Source: Ariolimax columbianus (lineage: Eukaryota; Mollusca; Gastropoda; Stylommatophora; Arionidae). Taken from it: a DNA stretch of 64,000 nucleotides. Of this stretch, positions 25,601-32,865 are shown in pieces. Each line of letters starts with the position of its first letter. Within the stretch, counting starts at the first letter, position 1. The notes beneath the pieces are model-generated. The model ran no database searches. It had not been told where the DNA came from and was given only the letters and a program-made list of their open reading frames with translations. The DNA lies in NCBI GenBank assembly GCA_036924085.1, contig JAVGWX010000002.1, forward strand, positions 52,268,105-52,332,104, in the 5' to 3' direction. A program made the position numbers and the translations under genes.

Positions 25601-25985
25601 GAAGTACAGAAGGGCTGTGCTAGAGTGGATACCATGACACCGTCTCATTGAAACCTACTATGCATTTCAAAATAGATGATTATTGAGGGTTGTATATGGG
25701 ACTGGCAGTCTCATATAAAACAAAGTGCTACAGAAAACACCACCGCAAGATCTCATTAATGCTTTGGTTTGGTTTGCTGCCAGGAAGTCAACATCAGATG
25801 TGGCTTCATATTCATTATCAAGCAAAAATGGAAGGAAAAATGATCCTATTTTATTCATTATATGACCTTTCTTTTTTTCAGAAGTGGAAGATGTTGTAAA
25901 TGCAGTTTTGTGGTTGCTGAGTGATAAAGCCAACTACATCAACGGTGTGACCTTGCCAGTTGAGGGTGGTTTACTCGTGGCTTAG
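10572..25985 (+). CDS. DCXR: Dicarbonyl/L-xylulose reductase (short-chain dehydrogenase), 7 coding exons
   Basis: Joining 10572-10629, 16068-16165, 18524-18678, 19785-19827, 21163-21327, 22884-23001 and 25882-25985 gives 741 nt, that is 246 residues and a stop; all introns are GT-AG and all phases close. The protein has the SDR cofactor motif TGAGKGIG (15-22), an NADP(H)-type ALSRTKADLD after the second strand (38-47), NSAG (84-87), Asn109, and the catalytic Ser138, Tyr151 and Lys155 (YCSTK). The vertebrate enzyme has 244 residues with these positions two lower. LDRIPLGRLAEVEDVV and LPVEGG near the end are diagnostic of DCXR. DCXR enzymes are tetrameric and reduce L-xylulose to xylitol in the uronate cycle, and also alpha-dicarbonyls such as diacetyl, with NADPH. 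The second residue of the usual NNAG motif is Ser here. The start has a second in-frame ATG two codons on. Introns are loaded with repeats; the coding sequence is undamaged. Confidence 0.95.
10701..11166 (+). mobile_element. LINE-A insertion in DCXR intron 1, with TSD
   Basis: A 466-bp 5'-truncated copy in the gene's own direction. It starts in the end of RNase H (GNEEADRPAKEGA-like) and 10775-11150 encodes the tail with FRLRTGHNRLRYHL, DECTCGTGKMTAEHLLQNCP and HMWPSPVATLDKLYGS. It ends gacagcgtacgaagaagaag. The 13-bp direct repeat aggtgctgcagag flanks it at 10688-10700 and 11167-11179 with no mismatch, so the insertion is young. The tail sequence is very close to 48129-49571. Confidence 0.95.
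12122..12934. repeat. 44-bp minisatellite, about 18 copies (DCXR intron 1)
   Basis: Units contain aaacctgcagcatagaagtc then tttggtctactgtctcagc. Successive gcatag landmarks at 12141, 12185 and 12229 confirm the 44-bp period. One unit near 12845-12905 is lengthened to 60 bp by an inserted stretch. Confidence 0.95.
13662..13893. repeat. Degenerate minisatellite, about 45 bp period
   Basis: Around five imperfect units with tttgctgggaagaaatattg and cttgcattttt; in DCXR intron 1. The array is open in all three forward frames, which explains the overlapping phantom ORFs here. Confidence 0.8.
14030..14545. repeat. 31-bp minisatellite, about 15 copies (DCXR intron 1)
   Basis: Units of agagtcacatatcctgttac then agctgcataac, diverging toward the 3' side. 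Third minisatellite in the same intron. Confidence 0.9.
15255..15440 (-). mobile_element. tRNA-derived SINE (DCXR intron 1)
   Basis: On the minus strand the head reads ggtggttcagtggtctcgag, then a B-box-like gtgttcaaatc at about 15370-15380, followed by a body (ggatcttctggtaaaaaata, gatctctgggtagtgagg). The head resembles a tRNA with an extra-arm-sized spacer, but it lacks a proper 3' tRNA half, so it is not a tRNA gene. Confidence 0.7.
15660..16018 (+). repeat. Interspersed repeat R1, 50 bp before DCXR exon 2
   Basis: Full-length R1 copy, about 350 bp, ending cattaaacaataacaacaac. Its A-rich end lies about 50 bp upstream of the exon 2 acceptor (exon starts at 16068), close to the polypyrimidine tract. 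Confidence 0.8.
16068..16165 (+). CDS. DCXR: DCXR exon 2
   Basis: Acceptor ctgatag, donor gtaaat. Completes Gly20 and encodes IGRDIVLKLAEYGANTVALS and on to Glu52, finishing the TGxxxGxG cofactor loop. Ends in phase 0. Confidence 0.94.
17010..17225 (+). mobile_element. Old tRNA-derived SINE, same family as 59363 (DCXR intron 2)
   Basis: Head aggtagtggcatggctcacaa followed by a degenerate B box (gtgttcggattca) and a body with attgaatgcactggactg and aacacattacaacacac. The 59363-59605 copy has the same layout and a better preserved promoter. Confidence 0.6.
17270..17460. repeat. Uncharacterised dispersed repeat
   Basis: Shares aaatatgccaagtcctcttg-, catccactccagctct- and the following pyrimidine-rich text with 47590-47745, and more weakly with 25280-25420. 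Nature unknown; possibly an old LINE end. Confidence 0.5.
17590..18220 (+). mobile_element. LINE reverse-transcriptase C-terminal remnant (DCXR intron 2)
   Basis: Plus-strand frames give KFIYLGQTITDD, KTRITMAKKAF, KKRIITTHIW-like, a CETWT-like position, LNVVLRRVG, and a GKRGRG-like basic tail, the order seen after the RT palm in RNase H-less APE-type LINEs. Several frameshifts and stops. Same general type as 49755-50215, 38645-39140 and 61790-62190. Confidence 0.7.
18285..18420 (+). repeat. R2 repeat, 5' fragment
   Basis: Matches the start of 46680-47020: gctagcattagggccagcaa, agctgccaagaccc, gcacactggctaa and gaatgctaacccagtactc. Truncated before the core. Confidence 0.75.
18524..18678 (+). 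CDS. DCXR: DCXR exon 3
   Basis: Acceptor gtgttacag, donor gtgagtg. Encodes Cys53 to Asp103, including LVDISDW and FDLLVNSAGVSRIGPFLDV. Phase 2 exit; Tyr104 is split. Using the second gtgag four bases on would break the frame. Confidence 0.94.
18679..19784. other. DCXR intron 3, AT-rich, no element recognised
   Basis: Very AT-rich with loose repetition of ttttgatta/aaaatt motifs around 18730-18960. No LINE or SINE hallmarks seen. Confidence 0.6.
19785..19827 (+). CDS. DCXR: DCXR exon 4 (43-nt micro-exon)
   Basis: Acceptor tttctccag, donor gtatgg. Completes Tyr104 and encodes VFNTNIKALFNVSQ with the structural Asn109. Only 43 nt long and easily missed by ORF-based annotation, but needed to join exons 3 and 5 in frame. 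Confidence 0.93.
20095..20815 (+). mobile_element. Old LINE tail, split by a LINE-A insertion (DCXR intron 4)
   Basis: 20095-20395 and 20763-20815 form one old LINE C-terminus: WIGHTMRK-like, then GIPKVREVEAN and KTHGEE, continued after the insertion by a DRFWLF-like frame (expected DRDRWR). It is of the type with WNPQGKRKRGRPK-like tails. The insertion interrupts it at 20396. Confidence 0.6.
20396..20747 (+). mobile_element. LINE-A insertion nested in an older LINE, with TSD
   Basis: A 352-bp copy encoding only the C-terminal tail (ETEHTGYTKNDAYYQLNRRE, FRLRTGH, DECLCGTRKVTAEHLLQNC, MWPSPVATLDKLYGS). It ends in gcgtacgatgaagaagaag. The 15-bp direct repeat aaagcctatgctcaa flanks it at 20381-20395 and 20748-20762 without mismatch. 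Confidence 0.95.
20812..21062 (-). mobile_element. tRNA-derived SINE S1 (DCXR intron 4)
   Basis: On the minus strand it begins gagccgcgtagcgcagtggc (A box about 21035-21058), has a tRNA-like arm, and a clear B box gggttcattcc (20997-21009). The body contains agcggcgagggagaggag, and it ends in (TTTAC)n at about 20812-20825. The second copy is at 58611-58838. Confidence 0.88.
21163..21327 (+). CDS. DCXR: DCXR exon 5 (catalytic exon)
   Basis: Acceptor acttacag, donor gtatgg. Encodes residues 119-173 with all three core catalytic residues: Ser138 (HLSSAAST), Tyr151 and Lys155 (VYCSTKGAVD), then MALELGPYK. Phase 0 at both ends. Confidence 0.95.
21475..21790 (-). repeat. R2 repeat (DCXR intron 5)
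   Basis: Minus-strand copy. Its 3' end (low coordinate) reads ccttttcaggatgaacgcca then aagaagaag. Body features gggataagaatcgcagaggg and gctggctaacctggtac-like text match other R2 copies loosely. Confidence 0.65.
22066..22220. repeat. About 18-bp degenerate array (DCXR intron 5)
   Basis: Eight to nine units of tgcttcatttatgtcaa with much variation. Confidence 0.8.
22330..22670 (+). repeat. Diverged R1 repeat (DCXR intron 5)
   Basis: Weak R1 similarity: cagggtcaagtgaaacatgc, aaacagactgtgcaac, gatcaacactgtcatctcta and agcttaatgag follow the R1 order. Confidence 0.45.
22884..23001 (+). CDS. DCXR: DCXR exon 6
   Basis: Acceptor ttattttcag, donor gtgatc. Encodes residues 174-212: IRTNCVNPTATMTAMGLYAW and LDRIPLGRLA, the substrate-loop region. 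Phase 1 exit. Confidence 0.94.
23330..23470. repeat. Dispersed repeat fragment D
   Basis: The phrases gttgctggccccatgc and acaacatgcctggta recur in 44190-44400 and 57995-58140 with similar surroundings. Family not identified. Confidence 0.4.
23455..23780 (+). repeat. R2 repeat (DCXR intron 6)
   Basis: About 320 bp, collinear with 46680-47020: agcgacccatagctgac, aagacccttctacatct, ggataacaggctgcaacagg, gcagactggctaaggag, gatgtgttggaccgaaaggt, acaatgcattccattctcc and gtgggagattgagaatgac. Confidence 0.88.
23945..24190 (+). mobile_element. tRNA-derived SINE S2 (DCXR intron 6)
   Basis: Head gtgtagcctagtcgacagtg and B box ggggttcaagttc (about 24005-24017), then a body with cccagctgtaaataagtacc, agttggggaaagtaaag, ggaactaccaccccacctca and aggctgcggctta. 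The body matches 25075-25245 and the reverse complement of 47040-47245. Confidence 0.75.
24235..24430 (-). repeat. Diverged R1 repeat (DCXR intron 6)
   Basis: Read in the orientation of the 26285 copy it shows acatcccaagatgca, gaaggtggatt, tgatccccaccttgtt, ggggccttggtcagtat and cctgaccctgatta. Confidence 0.6.
24630..24890 (+). repeat. Unnamed repeat shared with 35690-35795
   Basis: The stretch ggtggttaaccgatgtgtga, ttaatagactcaatgactag and taggcgccatctatg reappears in reverse complement at 35690-35795 with about 80 percent agreement by eye. The upstream part (gcgtgagctggatgtagcca) has no second copy here. Confidence 0.65.
25075..25245 (+). mobile_element. tRNA-derived SINE S2 (DCXR intron 6)
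   Basis: Head gtgttggtagagcactcact with B box agggttcagctctt (about 25115-25130). Body caattgtaaaggggtaggtg, ttagggaaagaaaagcaa, ggaaactggtcaccccactc. Shares its body with 23945-24190 and 47040-47245. Confidence 0.78.
25695..25760. repeat. Short repeat shared with 63390-63455
   Basis: The phrase taaaacaaagtgctacagaa and the following cgcaaga recur at 63412-63450 with few differences; the surrounding sequence does not match. Confidence 0.5.
25882..25985 (+). CDS. DCXR: DCXR exon 7 (terminal)
   Basis: Acceptor ctttttttcag. Completes Glu213 and encodes VEDVVNAVLWLLSDKANY, the LPVEGG motif and the C-terminal LLVA, then TAG at 25983-25985. Confidence 0.95.
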
Positions 25986-26057
25986 AGCCACGGACATAAT
26001 TTTGCTTCACTGGCTAAATTTGGTCTCGGACACTATACAATGTTTAACATTACTTCT

Positions 26058-26240
26058 TTATACTGGTTTAGAAGGCTTTGCAGAGTCTATATACAATCAG
26101 TTTCTTCTACTCAACTTGATCTATAAATAACTAAATTGTATCCAATCTGTTTTTGAATGCATTAACTGACTCATTCCCCACTATTTCCTATGGCAATGCA
26201 TTCCAAGCATTTTGGATTCTTCAAACAATCTTGAGATGCA
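26058..26240 (-). mobile_element. CR1-like 3' end, just after DCXR
   Basis: On the minus strand it encodes WNALP-like, a SVNAFKNRLD-like block and then the 3' UTR actgattgtatatagactct and gccttctaaaccagtata, matching 5290-5450. It lies 70 bp beyond the DCXR stop, in antisense, probably inside the 3' UTR or the terminator region. Confidence 0.8.
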
Positions 26241-26284
26241 TATTGTTTATATTTTTGTACCAACCATATTATTCCATCTCTGTG

Positions 26285-26625
26285 GTTGTTGTTTGCGAAT
26301 GCCCACAATGAGTAGGCTACTCTTTTGTGCACCCTGAAAAGAACGTTTAGTGGCGGGTTGCAGTAGCTTTTCTCACATCCCGATCATGTTGATGAAGGTG
26401 GACTGGTGTCCTCCAGGCAGTTGTGCTATGCTTGGCTTCATTTGCATGTCGCTCACTACTACGGGGATCATGCTGATCCCTCACCTCATTAGCCAATTTG
26501 CCATAAAAACAGCTGGTAATCAGGAAGTCCTACTAGGAAGCCGAGGTGAGGGTCTTGGCCAGTATATTTTGTCTTACCCTGACTAACATGTCTGATCAGT
26601 ATGTTTTGCCTGACCAATTCAGCAC
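26285..26625 (-). repeat. Interspersed repeat R1
   Basis: Full copy in reverse: gttgttgtttgcgaatgccc, actcttttgtgcaccctgaa, cacatcccgatcatg, gaaggtggact, tgctatgcttggc, cagtatattttgtcttaccc. Confidence 0.85.
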
Positions 26626-26692
26626 AGAAAACATGAGATAACTAATCTACAATGTAAGTAGAAAACTTGAAAAACAATACAGCTAAGCAATG

Positions 26693-26698
26693 AATAAA
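26693..26698 (+). terminator. DCXR: Possible DCXR poly(A) signal
   Basis: AATAAA about 700 nt after the stop, beyond the CR1 and R1 repeats. It is the first canonical hexamer I noticed downstream, but an earlier non-canonical site is equally possible. Confidence 0.25.
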
Positions 26699-28064
26699 TC
26701 AAAGCAATTCATCAAACAAAAAAGTGATGAAATCTGAGAGATTCCTTTTGTGAATCAATACTTGTGCTAAATTTGAACCTTTTAACTGCAATTTTGTTTG
26801 GTCTGCAGTATTTCTTAATATCAATATATTTCTTATACAAAATAAAAGTTAAATTTGTTAAATAAATGCTCCAGTGGTTAAATGATTTGAATGATGTTTT
26901 AAGATAAGAGACTGAGGTAAAAGCAAAGATTTCATCATGATCATCATCCATTCTTTGCTCCAGTAGGAGCATGGTTACCACTACACCATTTAGCGTACAT
27001 TTAGGAAGCCAAAACAGTCATGTCTCTGGAAAAAAACAAATACCCTAGTTGGACCCACATACCATGGAGTCACATTTGACTTGAGACTTACCTGGAAGTC
27101 AAATATAGAAAAAATCCAGACAAGGGCCATAAAAAGACTATCAATGATGAAAAAACTGGCTGGAACATCGTTTGGGAGGGGGGAGGGGGGGGGGGGGGTG
27201 ATGGTGGACAAAAAATCCTCAAGCAGGTCTACACTGGTGCAATCAGACCAATCATGGAATATACCTCTAGCACTTGGTCAACAGCGGCCAAAATAAACAT
27301 AGGAGAAGACCGAGTTGAAAATATGGGTCTCAGAATTACCCTTGGGGCATTGAAAACTACTTCAATTACAGAGCTGGGAAAAACAGCAAGTATTGAGCCC
27401 CTTGAATTAAGGAGAAAATATGAATCCCTTACTCAGTTTCAAAAAATTAAAAAGGTTACCTGATCATACTACGCACCAGATGTTCCAAGAGAGAACAAAA
27501 AACAGACTACTAAGGAAAAGCCCCAACCATCTGGCCAGAGAAATCCACAGAAAGCACGCAGACATCATTGAACCTGAAACCAAAAAGTGTGATACACTCA
27601 TTCCAGAACCCTGGACACGGAGCCAGGACCGGTCCAAAATAATCTTGGAGGTTCATGATTAACAAAGAAAAGTGAGCAGTCAACAAAAAAAAATCCACAT
27701 TCTACATGAGCTCAGGAGACAGTATCCTAGCAATTCTTGGACACATGTGGACACGGATGGATCTGCCTCAGTGAGCGATAAAAGGGGAGGCGGTAGAGTC
27801 TACATCGAACACTCCAATAGCGACATGGAAAATCACTCCGTAACACCAGGAAAGACTTGTACTAATTTCAGAGCTGAACCAAGAGCTGTTCATACAGCAA
27901 TTCAGTTTCTTATCAGCCAAAACATAACTTCAAGGAAAATGGTCATTCTAACAGACTACAGGAGTGTACTCCAAGCCATCCCAAGCCTCAAACAAGATAG
28001 ACTCTTACATGAAATAAAATACAACATAGGACTGCTGTCTCAAAAAATAGATGTAGTCTTACAG

Positions 28065-28417
28065 TTGTTGTTTCGAATGCCCACAATGAATAGGTTACTC
28101 TTATGTGCGCTCTGAAAAGGGTGTTAAGTGACGGATTGCAGTAGCTTTCCTCACATCCCAAGCGTGCTGATGAAGGTGGACTGGGATCCTCCAGGCGGTT
28201 GTGCTATGCTTGGCCTTATCTGCGTGTCGCTCATTACTACAGAGATCATGTCAAACCTCACCTTGTTAACCAGACTGTTGTCCTGGACAACTGCCTGTTT
28301 CCAGAATGACCAACGAGGAGGTCAGGTGAGGGTCTTGGCCAGTATATTTCTCCTGACCCTGTCTAACATTCTCTCATCAGTGTGTTTTGCCTGACCAGAC
28401 GTTAGCCTCATCATCCC
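28065..28417 (-). mobile_element. R1 insertion inside LINE RNase H, with TSD
   Basis: A 353-bp R1 copy splits the RNase H frame between VVLQ and WIPVHCG. Flanks gtagtcttacag (28053-28064) and gtagtcaaacag (28418-28429) match at 10 of 12 positions, the signature of a target-site duplication. Removing the insert and one flank rejoins the RNase H reading frame. Confidence 0.88.
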
Positions 28418-28873
28418 GTAGTCAAACAGTGGATTCCGGTCCACTGTGGGATCCCTGGAAACGAGAAAGCAGATGAGCTCACAAAATCCGGAAGTGTAGG
28501 AACGCAGACTCCCCATCCACAGAGCTATAAAGAAGCAAAGACACTCATCAAACGATATATGAGGACAGAATTGAAAGAGCAGCACAAAGAATACAAGCCA
28601 CAAAATGACAACATAGACAAACTTAGCAGTGATGGGCAGACAAAGATCTTCAGACTCAGAACGGGACATTGTAGACTCAAGGCCCACCTCCACAAAATAT
28701 GTTTCCGAGACACTGCCACGTGCAATTGTGGAGCGCTCAAGCAAACACCAGAACATATCCTGCAAGACTGCCCTACTTAAACAGACCAAAGAGAGGCAGT
28801 CTGACCTGGGGGAGCGACCGTGCTCGAAAAGTTGTTGGGGACCGGCGAAGACCTGAAACGCACAGTCTCCTTT

Positions 28874-29731
28874 GTGAACCTCACTGGACTAGAAGCACAG
28901 CATTAGTTGATCGTGAACCTCACTGGACTAGAAGCATAGCATCAGTTGATCGTGAACCTCACTGGACTAGAAGCATAGCATCAGTTGGTCGTGAACCTCA
29001 CTTGACTAGAAGCATAGCATCAGTTGATCGTGAACCTCACTTGACTAGAAGCATAGCATCAGTTGATCGTGAACCTCACTTGACTAGAAGCATAGCATCA
29101 GTTGATCGTGAACCTCACTTTACTAGAAGCATAGCATTAGTTGATCGTGAACCTCACTGGACTAGAAGCATAGCATCAGTTGATCGTGAACCTCACTGGA
29201 CTAGAAGCATAGCATCAGTTGATCGTGAACCTCACTTGACTAGAAGCATAGCATCAGTTGATCGTGAACCTCACTTGACTAGAAGCATAGCATCAGTTGA
29301 TCGTGAACCTCACTTGACTAGAAGCATAGCATCAGTTGATCGTGAACCTCACTGGACTAGAAGCATAGCATCAGTTGATCGTGAACCTCACTTGACTAGA
29401 AGCATAGCATCAGTTGATCGTGAACCTCACTTGACTAGAAGCATAGCATCAGTTGATCGTGAACCTCACTTGACTAGAAGCATAGCATCAGTTGATCGTG
29501 AACCTCACTGGACTAGAAGCATAGCATCAGTTGATCGTGAACCTCACTTGACTAGAAGCATAGCATCAGTTGATCATGAACCTCACTTGACTAGAAGCAT
29601 AGCATTAGTTGATCGTGAACCTCACTTGACTAGAAGCATAGCATTAGTTGATCGTGAACCTCACCGGATTAGAAGCATAGCATTAGTTGATCGTGAACCT
29701 CACCGGACTAGAAGCATAGCATTAGTTGATC
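28874..29731 (+). repeat. 39-bp minisatellite, exactly 22 units, within LINE 3' end
   Basis: 858 bp equals 22 x 39. The unit is gtgaacctcactggactaga then agcatagcatcagttgatc. In the LINE frame the first unit reads VNLTGLEA and then, in later units, a stop (agcatag), so the unit includes the original end of the LINE ORF. Read one frame over it gives an uninterrupted 13-residue repeat REPHWTRSIASVD, a phantom 345-residue frame. Variation is limited to a few positions (tggact/ttgact, atca/atta). Confidence 0.97.
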
Positions 29732-29869
29732 GATGATGAAGAAGAAGAAAGTACCTGACTTACAGTTAGTTGTATATGAGCTGCCCTGCTGGAGAAAAAA
29801 AAAATTACACTCCATTTGAGATCATAGACATCCGAGCCCGTACGCAATAATTGTCCAGGACTGTCCCAG

Positions 29870-32560
29870 TTCTCTGCTCTCACCATGTGCTGTTCAACAT
29901 TTCAGTTCAGTTCATCTCGTAACCCATCAGGTCGTTGGGGCACAATCCCACGCCATCACTCTCTGCCCGATGCCGCCAGTCGTGCCTCACCGGAACGAAT
30001 GCTTGACCACTCAGTGTTGTTGTCTGCCCCTCTTTCCTGGTACGGAACCATGCAGTATCGAATTTATAATTCCGCTGGACCTCGAGACGTGCCCATACCA
30101 AGTCATCTTTCGCCTTTTGATAGCCGTGAACAGATAATCAAAAGGCCCAATTGCGTTTTCCATTCTTCCTTGTATTTCTATGTTCGTGATACGATCCTTA
30201 TATGTAACATTTAAGAGTCTTCTAAAGCACCTCATTTCCATTGCATGTATTATGCCCTGGATTTCCGCAGTAATGGTCCAAGTCTCACAGGCATACACAA
30301 TTATTGAGAGCCCCAATGGTCCAAGTCTCACAGGCATACACAAATATTGAGAGCCCCAATGGTCCAAGTCTCACAGGCATACACAAATATTGAGAGCCCC
30401 AATGGTCCAAGTCTCACAGGCATACACAAATATTGAGAGCACCAATGAGCGCATTAGTCTAACTTATATGATGAGGGCGAGCCGCTTATCCTGCCATATG
30501 GGTTTCAAACGAGTAAGCGCAGCCGGTGTCTGTGCTATTCTGGCAATTATATCTGGCTGCGAGCCCTCGTCACTGATCAGTGATCCCAGATACTTGAACC
30601 GGTGTACAACTTCGAATTCCTGACTATTTCCTTTAATCACAGATGTAAACCCTTCCGTGTAATTAGTCATCAGCTCTGTTTTCTCTGCATTTATCTCCAT
30701 GCCATAACTGCGCCGCTCTGTCAAATCTACTAATCAGTTCCTAGAGTTCCGTTTCCGTGCCTGCCAGACCATCTATAGCATCTGCAAATCGTAGGTTTGT
30801 AATCGTCTTGTCACCTATTATATGTCAACTATTGTCTTCCAAGGCCACCGCCCTTATTTTTTTCCAAGAATACATTAAAGAGTGTTGGAGAGAGTATACA
30901 ACCAAGGTCATGATACAACCCTATCTCACCCCAACAGACGTGCGAAACCATTCACCTAGTATTCCGTCTACAGAAACTGCACTTGACGCCTGTTCATAAA
31001 GGTTCTCAATTACCTTCACAATATTACTATTCATCTTGTAATGTTTCATTGCTGTCCATACCGCCGCATGCCAAACTCTGTCGAACGCCTTTTTGAAATC
31101 GATGAAGAAATGATATATGTGTTGTTAATACTCTAAGTATTTCTCATTCAATATCCGCAGATTAAATATCTGTTCAGTTGCACTTCTTTCCGCTCGAAAA
31201 CCTGCTTGCTCTTCGGCAATCATATTCTCTGCCTGTGGTTTTAATCTGTTGAGGATTATTCTTAAGAGAACTTTGTTAGGATGACTAATGAGGCTAATTA
31301 TTCTATAATTCTGACACATCTTTAGGTTCCATGATTTAGGCAGAGGTAAAACCACTGATTTCGTCTAGATGGTTGGCCACTCTCCTGTTCGCCAAATTAT
31401 GGTACAGATGTATGCCAGAGCCTCAATTATTACCTAACCTCTCACTTGTAGAAGTTCTGCTGGGATATTATCCACACCTACAGCTTTCCCCTTTTTTAGC
31501 ATCTTCACCGCATCAGTTACTTCCTCTCTTGTTTGTCGGTTGATTCTTCTCTAACATATTAATTACGGGGGCGATTGCATTTCCTGGGTCACCTCGGCCC
31601 TTATGCTTATATAATTCAGAACAGTCCTCTGTCCAACGAACCCGAATGGCTTGGGCTTCTGTGAGACATTTCCCTCTCTTATCATGAATCGTTGTATTTC
31701 GACCTTGTATAGACCTTACTAGGTCCTTGACTATTTTATATGCTCCCTTGGCATCGTTTCTTCCCATATTTTTTCTCGATATTTGAGCACTGAGCAGTTA
31801 TCCATTCTCTGTCTTGGCCTTTTTCATCTTGGCCTTTATGTTTCCATTTATCTCTCTGTATTTTGTAATCCCATACAGGGTATTCTTCTACCTCTTCAGT
31901 AATCTTCTAGTCACATAACTCGAGTATTTCATTTGTAATCCATGCCTTCTTCTTTCCCCTTCGCTTCCCTAAGACTTCAGTTGCCGTGGCTATCAATGCC
32001 GAATTGAAAGCCTCAGTTATCGCCTCAATATCTGCCTCTTCGTTAAGAACCAATATTGGTGCGATTCTTCCTCCCATCATCGCTCCAAAAGCCTCCACTA
32101 TTTTCTGGTGCTTCAACTTGTCAAGGTCAAATCTTAGTCTAGCTACCTCTCTGTTCACAGCTTTCTTAAGTCGGAGACTCATGGTCATCATCACTAAGTC
32201 CTGGTCGCTCCCTATATCGGCTCCTGTGAAACTCCTTGTACGTGCACTATTGATGCTGGATCTTAATCGCTTCTGGACCATAATGTAGTCTATCTGTCTT
32301 TGCAGTGCATTATTTAGGCTGTGCCATGTCCACCGTCTCGACATTTTGTTTGACCCTAGCGTATTCGTCACCAATAACTTATTGTAATGAGCGAATTCCA
32401 GGAGTCTCAATCCTCTATCGTTCGTCTTCGCATTACCGTATGTGCCTTTCCAATCTCGCACCATGTCTTCACCAATTGTGACATTCCAATCCCCCTGTAC
32501 CACCAGTGTATCCTTCTTTGGTATCTCGTTCAACATTTACACAATAAAAATAGCCAACAC
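29870..32560 (-). mobile_element. Near-complete APE-type LINE without RNase H, degraded
   Basis: Minus-strand frames run from 32536 down. 32536-31907 is the end of the apurinic-like endonuclease (VVQGDWNVTIG, RQIDYIMVQKR, GSDQDLVMM); 31767-31513 a linker (RGKCLTEAQAIRVRWTEDCS); 31355-31125 the RT fingers (NYRIISLISHPNKVLLRIIL, EEQAGFRAERSATEQIF); about 31105-30760 the palm with FIDFKKAFDRVWHA and a LRFADA version of the catalytic box; 30724-30464 the KYLGSLISDEG thumb; 30367-30011 the C-terminal VYACETWTI, AMEMRCFRRLL and MTWYGHVSRSSG. Frames are broken several times. The order fits the RTE/CR1-like groups with an ACETWT tail; exact clade uncertain. Confidence 0.88.
30274..30445 (-). repeat. 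43-bp minisatellite, 4 units, inside the LINE C-terminus
   Basis: Unit starts at 30274, 30317, 30360 and 30403 on the plus strand (tggtccaagtctcacaggca then tacacaaatattgagagccc). On the minus strand each unit repeats the codons for the YACETWT motif, so the array amplified LINE coding sequence. 43 is not a multiple of three. Confidence 0.95.
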
Positions 32561-32865
32561 TTAACCCACATGTCCAGGAGGAACGACATTTGCAGATCAC
32601 ATCTTCACATACATGACTTGCTCAGATATAAATGAGATTGTCAAAGATCATGAGACTTTACAAGCAATATGACAGTGGTGTAGGGAGTCCATATCCCAGA
32701 TCAATCCTAACCAGACCGATGTGATATGGTGCTGCTTGAACAACGCCATAGCAATCGCTGATATTCCTAGCATTATCCTTGTCAAACGTGTCAGTTGAGA
32801 AATGATACAGCTTGAAATATCTCGAAGTAACATTTGGTTGCAGTCTGTCTTATAAATTCCATGTC

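Larger units (their letters stand above)
26990..29755 (+). mobile_element. Older LINE-A-type copy carrying an R1 insertion and a minisatellite
   Basis: RT thumb at about 27055-27170 (HGVTFDLRLTWKSNIEKIQT, MMKKLAGTSFG), broken by a poly-G run at 27185-27198, then IMEYTSSTWSTAAK and LRITLGALKTTSI. RNase H follows (WTHVDTDGSASVS, NFRAEPRAVH, MVILTDYRS), is interrupted at 28064 by an R1 element, and resumes at 28430 with WIPVHCGIPGNEKADELTK. The tail (FRLRTGHCRLKAHLH, CNCGALKQTPEHILQDCPT) reaches about 28873, where a 39-bp unit is repeated 22 times. The GAA tail is at about 29735-29751. Confidence 0.9.

Noticed and set aside
28699..29736. A 345-residue open frame with a regular 13-residue repeat, looking like a repeat protein gene
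   Set aside because: It is a non-LINE frame over the end of a LINE and the 39-bp array; 39 is a multiple of three so any frame without a stop in the unit stays open.
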